From contig SUXZ01000006.1 in NCBI GenBank assembly GCA_015060685.1, positions 1 to 64,000 of the forward strand: DNA of 64,000 nt, in the 5' to 3' direction. This DNA comes from Mediterranea massiliensis. GTDB taxonomy: Bacteria > Bacteroidota > Bacteroidia > Bacteroidales > Bacteroidaceae. The position numbers and the translations under genes were made by a program. The notes beneath the pieces were generated by a model, which searched no databases, was not told the origin of the DNA, and saw only the letters and a program-made list of their open reading frames with translations. Shown piece after piece: positions 52,471-60,695 of the stretch (positions are counted from its first letter, which is position 1; each line of letters opens with the position of its first letter).

Positions 52471-53295
52471 TTACAATTTATATACAACTTCCTTAACGTA
52501 TTGGGCCCACTCGGTATGCGTTTTCGACTTGTCGAAAGTGCTCCAATGGATGGGTTTGCCAATGGTCACTTTGAATGTTTTTCCCCTATTCTTAAACATT
52601 TCGTCGGCCAGATAGAGCATGGCAATATTAAACTTGATACCCAATCGTTTACACCAATTGGCCAAGTTGTAGAAGAAGTCGGAATTGCGTCCTTCGAAGT
52701 GGATGGGCACCACAAGTCGCTGATGCTCGATGCTCTTCGTAATGAATGTTTTCTTCCACTCCAAATCGCGTATTCCGTCCTTTTGTCTTCTCGAACATAG
52801 TCCGGCAGGAAACATGATGATGTTATTGTCCGACGAAAAGCCGGCCTGTACCATCCTTGGGAAATCCTTAGCCTGCTTGCCCACTTTATTGATGGGGATG
52901 CACAACGGAGCCAGTCCGTGCAGATTCATCAGGAGGTCGTTGACAAGGTATTTCACTTTTCCGTCATAATGCTTTCCCAGGATGTATCCCAAAGCAAGTC
53001 CGTCTTGTCCGCCAAGGGGATGATTAGAGACAAATGTACAGAGTTCTTTGTCGGGCAGGTTCTCCAAGCCGACAATTTCCAGTTTCGTATCCAGATAGTC
53101 CAAGCAATGCTTGCAGAAATCGGCACCCTCTTTCGCTCCAGCCGTACGCATACAATCGTTTATTTCGTCCTGGTGTACGATTCGCTTCAGGTACGACACA
53201 ACAAAACCCGGTATGTATTTGGCTTTGTCGGGCGCTTTTTCCTTGAGCACCTTTTCTACATCAATCAAGAAAATCGAATTCTCTGCCATTTTCAT
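52471..53295 (-). CDS. glsA: Lysophospholipid-type O-acyltransferase of glycine lipid synthesis
   Basis: A PlsC-superfamily acyltransferase (about 274 residues) that adds the second acyl chain to N-acylglycine. The acyltransferase motif is FVSNHPLGGQDGLALG, i.e. His-x5-Asp rather than the usual His-x4-Asp, as in the OlsA/hemolysin-type group; MFPAGLCSRR is the second conserved block. Start is ATG 53295 (MKMAENS) or 53289; longer forms begin upstream of the -7 box. TATTTTTG on the minus strand (53311-53318) is a likely -7 element. Confidence 0.86.
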   Translation of the reverse strand: MKMAENSIFLIDVEKVLKEKAPDKAKYIPGFVVSYLKRIVHQDEINDCMRTAGAKEGADFCKHCLDYLDTKLEIVGLENLPDKELCTFVSNHPLGGQDGLALGYILGKHYDGKVKYLVNDLLMNLHGLAPLCIPINKVGKQAKDFPRMVQAGFSSDNNIIMFPAGLCSRRQKDGIRDLEWKKTFITKSIEHQRLVVPIHFEGRNSDFFYNLANWCKRLGIKFNIAMLYLADEMFKNRGKTFKVTIGKPIHWSTFDKSKTHTEWAQYVKEVVYKL

Positions 53296-53310
53296 TAGAT
53301 AAAAGATGTG

Positions 53311-53318
53311 CAAAAATA
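53311..53318 (-). promoter_or_regulatory. -7 element for the glsA-glsB operon
   Basis: Minus-strand TATTTTTG, 16-22 bp before the glsA start. A GTTTCT/AGAAAC hairpin (53321-53337) lies in the spacer toward -33. Confidence 0.45.
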
Positions 53319-53514
53319 GTGTTTCTTTTTCAGAAACCATAATAAATGGTCAAAAAGAACACCCAAAAACCGTCAAAATAGGGATAAAATCTCTCTTTTG
53401 TTACTTTTCGGTAGTAACAATGACACAATTTATACGGTCACTTTTCGAAAACCCAACTAAACTTGCACTCGGTAAAAGCAATACATTTTCAACTAACTCA
53501 AAAAAAAGTAAATT

Positions 53515-54018
53515 ATGAACAGTCTGATTTTTAGAAAGAATCTCATCAGCATTCAAGACGAGTTGCTCCGTTTTGCATTCAAGCTGACCGCCGATCATGA
53601 AGATGCCAACGACTTATTACAGGAAACATCGCTAAAGGCTCTTGACAACGAGGATAAATACACGCCCGACACCAACTTCAAGGGGTGGATTTATACCATT
53701 ATGCGCAACATTTTCATCAACAACTACCGCCGGGTGGTACGCGAGCAGACTTTTGTGGACCAAACAGACAACCTCTACCACTTGAATCTGCCGCAAGACA
53801 TGGCCTACGAAAGCACCGAACGTGCATACGACTTGAAGGAGATTCGTCGCATTGTCAACTCGCTGCCGAAAGAATACCGTATCCCCTTCAGCATGCATGT
53901 ATCCGGATTCAAATACCGCGAAATTGCCGAAAAGCTGGATTTGCCGTTGGGCACCGTCAAGAGCCGTATCTTCTTCACTCGCCAGAAGTTACAGGAAGAG
54001 TTGAAGGATTTCCGTTAG
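53515..54018 (+). CDS. ECF-type RNA polymerase sigma factor
   Basis: A 167-residue group 4 (ECF) sigma factor. Region 2 spans about 10-75 (LLRFAFKLTADHEDANDLLQETSLKAL, then FKGWIYTIMRNIFINNYRR), and region 4 about 110-160 (LPKEYRIPFSMHVSGFKYREIAEKLDLPLGTVKSRIFFTRQKL). No anti-sigma factor gene is adjacent, and the genes on both sides (glsA, GH3) point away or toward it on the other strand. It resembles the stress-type ECF sigmas of Bacteroidales; signal and regulon unknown. Confidence 0.92.
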   Translation: MNSLIFRKNLISIQDELLRFAFKLTADHEDANDLLQETSLKALDNEDKYTPDTNFKGWIYTIMRNIFINNYRRVVREQTFVDQTDNLYHLNLPQDMAYESTERAYDLKEIRRIVNSLPKEYRIPFSMHVSGFKYREIAEKLDLPLGTVKSRIFFTRQKLQEELKDFR

Positions 54019-54076
54019 ACTTTCATACTCAAAAAACCACAAAACAACATATACTGTCTGATTGTTCGAAACAGAA

Positions 54077-54104
54077 AAGAGGGGACATTTCAATGCCCCC
54101 TCTT
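54077..54104 (-). terminator. Terminator between the sigma factor and GH3 genes
   Basis: AAGAGGGG (54077-54084) pairs with CCCCTCTT (54097-54104); the T-rich side falls on the minus strand, after GH3, though it may act both ways. Confidence 0.65.
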
Positions 54105-54124
54105 CAGTAAAAACAATGTGTTCT

Positions 54125-56335
54125 TTATTCCAATACAAACGAAACGGTGGAACGGATGTCGCTAGATGAAGAACCGATGTAAACCTTGAACTTGCCGGGC
54201 TCGGCCGTCCAGTCTTTTAGGGTTTCATCGTAGTACTTCAAATCGTCGGCGGTGATGGTGAACGAAACCGCTTTCTCTTCGCCAGGATTCAGTGCAACCT
54301 TTTGGAAACGTTTCAGCTCCTTGAGCGGACGAAGGACAGTGCACTTCTCGTCGCCGATATAAAGTTGTACGACTTCCTTACCGGCTACATCGCCAACGTT
54401 CTTCACGCTGATGGTAAGCTCTAACTGGCCGTCGAGTGTCATCTTCTTGGCCGATGCTACCGCCTTGCCATATTCAAAGGTAGTATAGCTCAATCCATGA
54501 CCGAAGGCAAATTGCGTTACAATCTTCTTGCTATCGTACCAACGGTAGCCCACCAGGATGTCTTCCTTGTACTCTTGCTTGATGCCATCGCCCGGATAGC
54601 TCATCGAGTCGAACGAATGGGCGCCGCAATCGGTCAGCTTCACAGGGAAGGAGAAGGGCAGCTTACCACTTGGATTGACCTTTCCGCTCAGCACGTTAGC
54701 CAGGCTCTTGCCTCCCATTGAGCCTAAGTACCAGCCTTGTACGATGGATGGTACCTTCTCTACCCAAGGCATCTCTACGGCATTACCGCTTAAGAGTACC
54801 AACACCAGGTTCTTGTTTACGGCAAGCAGTTCCTCAATCAGCTGGTCTTGACCGAATGGCAATCCATACTCTTGGCGGTCGCCACCTTCGCAATCCTGCA
54901 AGTGGTTCTTGTTCAAACCGCCCACAAGGATAACGACATCGGCTTCCTTGGCCATCGCAACGGCCTCGGCACGGAGTTTATCGGATTCCTCTTGCGGAAT
55001 TGCATCCTCCCTGCCATACATCGGTTGGCCGGCGGCATAGCCTTGAGCATACTTCACGCGGTTGCCATAGATGGCGCGCAAGCCGTCGAGCGGAGATACC
55101 ATGTCCTTTACCTTCAGCTCGGAAGAGCCACCGCCTTCGTTCAAACGGCGCACGGCATTATCGCCCACCACGAGGATGTTCTGATAATCGGCCTTCAGCG
55201 GAAGCAATGCCGGTGCTTTCTTGGCTACCGGTGCGTTTTTCAGCAACACAATACCTTCGTTGCCAATGGCTTCTGCAGCAGCATAGTGTTCGTCAGTACA
55301 AAGCGAGCCGAAGGCTTTGTTGCGGTTCATGGATGTGCGGAATATCAGGCGAAGGATGCGGGCAGCCTTGTCGTTTACCACCGATTCGGGCACTTTTCCT
55401 TCCTGAATCATATTCAGATAGGCGTTGCCCAGGTAGTAGCTATCGTAGCCATTGCTATTGTCGGTACTCAAGCCGTCGGTGTAGGAGCCCATCTCCACTT
55501 CAAGACCGTTCAATGCCGCCTCCTTCGTATCGTGTGTACCGCCCCAATCGGACACTACCACGCCGTCGAATCCCCAATCCTTCTTCAGTATTTGATTCAG
55601 CATGCGGTCGTTATGACAAGCATGCTGACCGGCAATTTTGTTGTAAGCACCCATAATTGTCCACGAGCCACCCTCCACAATAGCCGCTTTGAAGGCCGGC
55701 AGATAGATTTCGTACAAGGCGCGGTCGCTGACAAGGACGTTGATGTGATTTCGCCAAGTCTCCTGATTGTTTACGGCATAGTGTTTTACGCAAGCAGCCA
55801 CACCATTCTTCTGCAACTCTTGGATGTAGGGCACCACCATAACGCTGGCCAGATAGGGGTCTTCGCCCATATATTCGAAGTTGCGGCCGTTCAGCGGTGT
55901 ACGATAGATGTTCACACCGGGGCCAAGCAGCACGTCTTTTTCACGATAGAGAGCTTCCTCTCCAATGGATTTTCCATATGCGGCCGACATTTCCGGATTC
56001 CAAGTAGCCGCCAATGCGGTCAATGCAGGGAAAGCCGTGATGCTATCGTTTGTCCAGCCAGCATGATTCCAATCGTTCCAGTTTATCTCCATGCGCACTC
56101 CGTGCGGGCCGTCGCTCCAATAGAGTTCGGGGATACCCAGACGGGGGACACCAGGACTACTGAACTTACTTTGTGCATAACTAAGGCGTACCTTCTCCTT
56201 CAAGGTCATTCGACTCAACGCATCTTGTACGCGAGCTTCTATCGGTTGGGTATCGTCTAAATAAACAGGTGTTTGCGCTACCATAGGAGTAGCCAGCAAT
56301 GCCGCCGAGGCAATGGATAGGAGTGTCTTCTTCAT
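54125..56335 (-). CDS. GH3 family beta-glycosidase
   Basis: A 736-residue exported enzyme (signal peptide MKKTLLSIASAALLATPMVA). It has the GH3 N-terminal (alpha/beta)8 domain, the alpha/beta sandwich domain and a C-terminal fibronectin III-like domain (about 645-735, GLKVSVKNVGDVAGKEVVQLYI-type). The catalytic nucleophile is Asp263 in VVVSDWGGTHD, with substrate-binding KHYAVNNQE upstream. Likely a beta-glucosidase or beta-xylosidase. The ATG at 56335 is chosen for the signal peptide; a TATTTTTG -7 box (56368-56375, minus) sits 33 bp upstream, inside the longer frame. Confidence 0.9.
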   Translation of the reverse strand: MKKTLLSIASAALLATPMVAQTPVYLDDTQPIEARVQDALSRMTLKEKVRLSYAQSKFSSPGVPRLGIPELYWSDGPHGVRMEINWNDWNHAGWTNDSITAFPALTALAATWNPEMSAAYGKSIGEEALYREKDVLLGPGVNIYRTPLNGRNFEYMGEDPYLASVMVVPYIQELQKNGVAACVKHYAVNNQETWRNHINVLVSDRALYEIYLPAFKAAIVEGGSWTIMGAYNKIAGQHACHNDRMLNQILKKDWGFDGVVVSDWGGTHDTKEAALNGLEVEMGSYTDGLSTDNSNGYDSYYLGNAYLNMIQEGKVPESVVNDKAARILRLIFRTSMNRNKAFGSLCTDEHYAAAEAIGNEGIVLLKNAPVAKKAPALLPLKADYQNILVVGDNAVRRLNEGGGSSELKVKDMVSPLDGLRAIYGNRVKYAQGYAAGQPMYGREDAIPQEESDKLRAEAVAMAKEADVVILVGGLNKNHLQDCEGGDRQEYGLPFGQDQLIEELLAVNKNLVLVLLSGNAVEMPWVEKVPSIVQGWYLGSMGGKSLANVLSGKVNPSGKLPFSFPVKLTDCGAHSFDSMSYPGDGIKQEYKEDILVGYRWYDSKKIVTQFAFGHGLSYTTFEYGKAVASAKKMTLDGQLELTISVKNVGDVAGKEVVQLYIGDEKCTVLRPLKELKRFQKVALNPGEEKAVSFTITADDLKYYDETLKDWTAEPGKFKVYIGSSSSDIRSTVSFVLE

Positions 56336-56367
56336 AGTTTGATTATTGATAAGATTATTTGTGATGA

Positions 56368-56403
56368 CAAAAATACAAAAAATACAATTTATATTACCGC
56401 AAA
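56368..56403 (-). promoter_or_regulatory. Promoter of the GH3 gene
   Basis: Minus-strand TTTG (56400-56403) and TATTTTTG (56368-56375) with a 24-bp spacer, slightly long; 33 bp before the ATG. Confidence 0.45.
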
Positions 56404-56420
56404 ACAATATCAATTTTTCA

Positions 56421-56466
56421 TTTTTCCTTAAGGGAAAATAAAATTTCTGTTAAGGGAAAATATTAT
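56421..56466 (+). repeat. Paired TTAAGGG element, copy B
   Basis: Two TTAAGGGAAAA cores spaced 22 bp apart. Same layout as 40693-40738 and, on the other strand, 28789-28834. Confidence 0.7.
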
Positions 56467-56475
56467 GGATGCTTT

Positions 56476-56517
56476 CCACCGAACAGATTGCGTAGATGCA
56501 CCGAACGCATTCGGTGG
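56476..56517. repeat. Hairpin downstream of element copy B
   Basis: CCACCGAA (56476-56483) pairs with TTCGGTGG (56510-56517). The loop contains ATTGCGTAGAT and ATGCACCGA-N2-GCAT, both also found (the former inverted) after copy A. Confidence 0.65.
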
Positions 56518-56662
56518 ATGGACGGAACAAACTCGGTGCATAAGCGGTATTACCGCCCAAAATCACAAACTCCCCTCCTCCACCCCACAAAGGGGTGCTA
56601 AAGTAAAGAAAATAAGTTATTAACAGGGTGTTGAAAACTTATTGAAAACTTTTTTATAAAAA

Positions 56663-56696
56663 TTTGTGGGGAATTGTGGGGAAATGTGTACCTTTA
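56663..56696 (+). promoter_or_regulatory. dcw promoter with MraZ-type operator repeats
   Basis: TTTG (56663-56666) and TACCTTTA (56689-56696, one base off consensus) with a 22-bp spacer. The spacer is filled by direct repeats TGTGGGGAAT (56665-56674) and TGTGGGGAAA (56675-56684) plus a partial third TGTG (56685-56688), period 10 bp, like the TGGGN-N5 repeats bound by MraZ in other bacteria. Confidence 0.65.
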
Positions 56697-56722
56697 CGGC
56701 GAATTGTATAAATTAAGGTGTA

Positions 56723-57184
56723 ATGATACGTTTTTTAGGCAATATTGAAGCCAAAACCGACAACAAAGGAAGGGTGTTTATCCCGGCTACCTTCAGGAAG
56801 CAACTGATTGAGGCTTCCGAGGATCGGCTTGTGCTGCGCAAAGACGTATTCCAACGCTGCCTGGTACTTTATCCGGAGAGTGTTTGGTTTGCTACACAAA
56901 ACCAACTTCGCCAACGACTGAACAAATGGAGTGCCCGCGAGCAGGCCATCTTCCGCCAGTTTGTGAGCGACGCCGAGATAATGGTGCCCGATGGCAATGG
57001 CCGCATCCTACTTCCCAAACGATACCTGCAGATGGCAGATATCAAAAGCGAGGTGCGCTTCATTGGCATGGACAATACCATCGAAATTTGGGCGAAAGAG
57101 GTAGCCGACCAACCATTTATGTCGCCCGAAGAATTTGGTGCAGCATTGGAAGAGGCCTTGTGCGACAAGGATAATGCCGAATAA
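56723..57184 (+). CDS. mraZ: Division/cell wall cluster transcriptional regulator MraZ
   Basis: A 153-residue protein with two AbrB-like (SpoVT/MraZ) swapped-hairpin domains: FLGNIEAKTDNKGRVFIPATFRK (residues 3-25) and EIMVPDGNGRILLPKRYLQ (about 87-105). MraZ forms rings and binds repeats before the dcw operon, acting as repressor in E. coli. It heads mraZ-rsmH-ftsL-ftsI-murE-mraY-murD; its stop overlaps the rsmH start region. Matching operator repeats lie in its own promoter. Confidence 0.93.
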   Translation: MIRFLGNIEAKTDNKGRVFIPATFRKQLIEASEDRLVLRKDVFQRCLVLYPESVWFATQNQLRQRLNKWSAREQAIFRQFVSDAEIMVPDGNGRILLPKRYLQMADIKSEVRFIGMDNTIEIWAKEVADQPFMSPEEFGAALEEALCDKDNAE

Positions 57185-58118
57185 ACCCGCAAAAACGAAG
57201 AAAAGAATGAAGGAAGAGAGCACATACCACATCCCCGTGCTGCTGATGCCAAGCATCGACGGCATGAACATCCGCCCCGACGGCATTTATGCCGACATGA
57301 CCTTTGGCGGTGGTGGCCATTCGCGCGAGATACTTTCGCGATTGGGCGATGGCGGACGCTTGTTAAGTTTCGACCAAGACGAAGATGCCGAACACAACAT
57401 TGTGGACAATCCGCACTTTACGTTCGTCAGAAGCAACTTCCGATACTTGAAGAATTTTCTTCGTTATCACGGCATTGAGCAAGTAGATGGCATCTTGGCC
57501 GACTTGGGCGTTTCGTCGCACCACTTCGACGATAGCGAACGCGGCTTCTCGTTCAGAGGCGACGGCCCCTTGGACATGCGTATGAACAAGCGTGCCGGCA
57601 TCACCGCCGCCGATGTAGTGAACAACTATAGCGAAGAGCGATTGGCCGACATTTTCTACCTATATGGCGAGCTAAAGAATAGCCGCAAAATAGCTTCGGT
57701 GCTTGCAAAAGCACGAGCCATACAACCCATCAACACCATCGGTGAATTCTTGGAAGTGATAAAACCGCTCTTCGGCCGCGAACGCGAGAAGAAAGAGTTG
57801 GCCAAAGTTTTCCAAGCACTTCGCATCGAAGTGAATCACGAAATGGAAGCGCTGAAAGAGATGCTTTGTGCAACCGCCGAAGTGCTTCGACCTGGCGGAC
57901 GATTGGCCGTCATTACCTACCACTCGCTGGAAGACAGATTGGTGAAAAACATGATGAAAACGGGCAATGTGGAAGGCAAGATGGAGAAGGATTTCTTCGG
58001 CAATGTAGAAACGCCCTTCCGATTGGTGAACAACAAAGTGATAGTGCCCGACGAGGAAGAGATTGCCGCAAACCCACGCTCGCGTAGCGCCAAACTAAGA
58101 ATTGCAGAAAAGAAGTAA
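57174..58118 (+). CDS. rsmH: 16S rRNA (cytosine(1402)-N(4))-methyltransferase
   Basis: SAM-dependent methyltransferase of m4Cm1402 in 16S rRNA. The SAM-binding motif ADMTFGGGGHSREIL opens the Rossmann domain, with the DGILADLGVSSHHFDD and RGFSFRGDGPLDMRMN stretches and the C-terminal ITYHSLEDRLVKNMM following. Start is ATG 57174 (overlapping the end of mraZ by 11 bp, 314 residues) or 57207 (303 residues); both are within normal length. Second gene of the dcw cluster. Confidence 0.94.
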   Translation: MPNKPAKTKKRMKEESTYHIPVLLMPSIDGMNIRPDGIYADMTFGGGGHSREILSRLGDGGRLLSFDQDEDAEHNIVDNPHFTFVRSNFRYLKNFLRYHGIEQVDGILADLGVSSHHFDDSERGFSFRGDGPLDMRMNKRAGITAADVVNNYSEERLADIFYLYGELKNSRKIASVLAKARAIQPINTIGEFLEVIKPLFGREREKKELAKVFQALRIEVNHEMEALKEMLCATAEVLRPGGRLAVITYHSLEDRLVKNMMKTGNVEGKMEKDFFGNVETPFRLVNNKVIVPDEEEIAANPRSRSAKLRIAEKK

Positions 58119-58126
58119 ACTGAGAT

Positions 58127-58468
58127 ATGACTACAGAAAAGAATAAAGAGAAAAAAACACGCGCCTCGTGGAAAAACATCATCGGAGGCGACATCCTGGC
58201 TACCGACTTCTTCCGTCGCCAAACCAAATTGGTGGTGCTCATCATGGTGCTGATTCTTTTCTATATCCACAACCGCTATGTATGTCAGCGTCAGATGATT
58301 GAAATAGACAAACTGAAGAAAGAGCTGGTGGACATCAAATACGATGCACTGACACGAAGCTCGGAACTGATGGAACTGAGCCGCCAATCGCGCATCGAAG
58401 AGTACATCAAGACACGCGATAGCAAGTTACAGACAGCAACCAATCCGCCTTACTTGATTAAAGATTAA
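58127..58468 (+). CDS. ftsL: FtsL-like cell division protein
   Basis: A 113-residue bitopic protein: a basic cytoplasmic N-terminus (to about 37), one transmembrane helix (LVVLIMVLILFYIHNRYV, about 37-54) and a periplasmic coiled coil (MIEIDKLKKELVDIKYDALTRSSELMELS, leucine zipper-like). This matches the Bacteroidetes FtsL, which joins the FtsQLB complex activating septal FtsWI. Assignment rests on topology and place between rsmH and ftsI, since FtsL sequences diverge widely. Confidence 0.85.
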   Translation: MTTEKNKEKKTRASWKNIIGGDILATDFFRRQTKLVVLIMVLILFYIHNRYVCQRQMIEIDKLKKELVDIKYDALTRSSELMELSRQSRIEEYIKTRDSKLQTATNPPYLIKD

Positions 58469-58478
58469 AAGAAAAACT

Positions 58479-60668
58479 ATGGCAATAAGCAAAAAAAACA
58501 TAATGACACGCTACTTCTACATCGTACTCCTAATGGGTGTGATAGGAGTATGTATTGTAGGCAAAGCAGCCATCATCATGTTTGGCGAACGAGACTACTG
58601 GAAAGATGTAGCCAGCCGCTTCAAGAAAGAAGATGTTACACTCTACCCCAATAGAGGAAACATCCTATCGGGAGACGGCAAACTGCTTGCAAGTTCATTG
58701 CCCGAATACTACCTGTTCCTGGATTACAAGTACTACGACAACAACGAGAAGCGGCAAGCACGCGGACAACACCGACGCGACAGTGTTTTCAACTCGAAAG
58801 TGGACTCGCTTGCACGCGGACTGAACGAACTGTTTCCCGAATGGAGTGTTGCACAATACAAAACTCACTTGAAGAATGGACGCAACAGCCGCAGCTGGCA
58901 ACACTATCCGCTCTTCCCCAACCGACGCAAGCGCATCACGCACACACAATATAAAGAGATACAACAATTGCCATTCTTGAACTTAGGAAAGCTTACAAGC
59001 GGTTTGCACGACGAGGATTTGAACCGACGCAAACGTCCATTCGGCTCATTGGGTATGCGTACCATCGGCGATGTGTATGCCGATACAGCATTGGGTGCAA
59101 AGAATGGCATCGAGCTGGCTTTCGACTCGTTGCTGAGAGGTAGAAACGGCATCTCGCACCGACAAAAGGTTATGAACCGCTACGTAAGTCTGACGGATGT
59201 TCCGCCGGTTGACGGATGCGACATTGTAACCACTATCGACGTGGATATGCAAGACATTGCCGAGAAAGCATTGGTGGACAAGCTCGAAGAGTTGAACGCT
59301 TTTGTGGGAGTAGCCGCCATCATGGAAGTAAAGACTGGCGAGATAAAGGCCATCGTAAATATGTCGAGAGGCAACGACGGAAAATACTACGAAATGCGCA
59401 ACAACGCCATCAGCGACATGATGGAGCCAGGTTCAACCTTCAAGACGGCATCCATCATGGTAGCCTTGGAAGACGGACATATTACCCCCGAAACCGAAGT
59501 AGATACAAAGAATGGTCAGCTACGCATGTATGGAAGTAACATGAAGGATCACAACTGGCATCGTGGTGGCTATGGAGTTATTGATGTAACACGCATCCTT
59601 GAGGTTTCATCGAACGTTGGCGTTTCATACTTGATTGACAAATACTATAAGGATAATCCACAACGGTTTGTAGATGGATTGAAGCGGATGAGCATCGACC
59701 AACCGCTGAATCTGCAGATTCCCGGCGAGGGTAAACCCGACATCAAAGGACCGGAAGACCGCAAGAAGGTTGGCAGATACTTTGCCAAGACATCGTTGCC
59801 TTGGATGAGTATCGGCTACGAAACGCAAGTACCGCCGCTCAACATCCTTACCTTCTACAACGCTATTGCCAACGACGGCGTTATGGTGCGCCCCAAGTTA
59901 GTGAAAGCTGCCATGAAGGATGGTAAGATTGTAGAGGAATATCCTACCGAGATTATTAATCCAAAGATCTGTTCGGACAAAACATTAGAGCAAATTCAGG
60001 TGATTCTGGAAAAGGTTGTATCGCAAGGATTGGCCAAGCCGGCGGGTAGCAAGCAATTCCCCGTAGCAGGGAAAACAGGTACGGCACAAATTTCAAAAGG
60101 GGCCGAAGGATACAAGAGCGGACGAACAAACTACTTGGTAAGCTTCTGCGGATACTTCCCCGCCGACAATCCGAAGTATAGCTGCATCGTATCGATACAA
60201 AAGCCTGGACTTCCGGCTTCAGGCGGACAGATGGCCGGTAGTGTGTTCAGCAAAATCGCCGAACGGGTATATGCCAAGAACCTGCGTTTCGATATGCAAC
60301 ATGCCATCGATAGCACAAGCAACCCTATCCCCGACGTTAAATCGGGAGAAATGAAGGCGGCTATGTATGTGCTCGACGAACTGGATATCCCCGTACAAAA
60401 GGAGTTTCAAGAACCTCGCAGCAGTGAGCAATGGGGCAGTGCAAACGCTGCCGACGGACAATTAACACTAAACGGCGAACAAGAACATGCTACGGTAGTG
60501 CCCAATGTAGTAGGCATGGGCGCGAAAGATGCCGTCTTCTTGCTCGAAAAGAAGGGACTGAAAGTAAAAATAAATGGTATCGGGCGTGTCAGCAGGCAAT
60601 CCATACCGGCAGGAAACACCATCCACCAAGGACAAACGGTGGTGCTGACCATGAAAAGAGAAGGATAA
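58479..60668 (+). CDS. ftsI: Penicillin-binding protein (FtsI/PBP3) with C-terminal PASTA domain
   Basis: Class B septal transpeptidase, 729 residues. One N-terminal membrane helix (about 10-32), a dimerisation/pedestal region, and the transpeptidase domain with SxxK at Ser319-Lys322 (GSTFK), SxN at 377-379 (SSN), and KTG at 532-534. A single PASTA domain ends the protein (about 668-727, VVPNVVGMGAKDAVFLLEKKGLKV). It works with FtsW and FtsL in septal peptidoglycan synthesis. It lies 10 bp after ftsL. Confidence 0.94.
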   Translation: MAISKKNIMTRYFYIVLLMGVIGVCIVGKAAIIMFGERDYWKDVASRFKKEDVTLYPNRGNILSGDGKLLASSLPEYYLFLDYKYYDNNEKRQARGQHRRDSVFNSKVDSLARGLNELFPEWSVAQYKTHLKNGRNSRSWQHYPLFPNRRKRITHTQYKEIQQLPFLNLGKLTSGLHDEDLNRRKRPFGSLGMRTIGDVYADTALGAKNGIELAFDSLLRGRNGISHRQKVMNRYVSLTDVPPVDGCDIVTTIDVDMQDIAEKALVDKLEELNAFVGVAAIMEVKTGEIKAIVNMSRGNDGKYYEMRNNAISDMMEPGSTFKTASIMVALEDGHITPETEVDTKNGQLRMYGSNMKDHNWHRGGYGVIDVTRILEVSSNVGVSYLIDKYYKDNPQRFVDGLKRMSIDQPLNLQIPGEGKPDIKGPEDRKKVGRYFAKTSLPWMSIGYETQVPPLNILTFYNAIANDGVMVRPKLVKAAMKDGKIVEEYPTEIINPKICSDKTLEQIQVILEKVVSQGLAKPAGSKQFPVAGKTGTAQISKGAEGYKSGRTNYLVSFCGYFPADNPKYSCIVSIQKPGLPASGGQMAGSVFSKIAERVYAKNLRFDMQHAIDSTSNPIPDVKSGEMKAAMYVLDELDIPVQKEFQEPRSSEQWGSANAADGQLTLNGEQEHATVVPNVVGMGAKDAVFLLEKKGLKVKINGIGRVSRQSIPAGNTIHQGQTVVLTMKREG

Positions 60669-60695
60669 TATATTATATATAATAAGGTATAGCTT

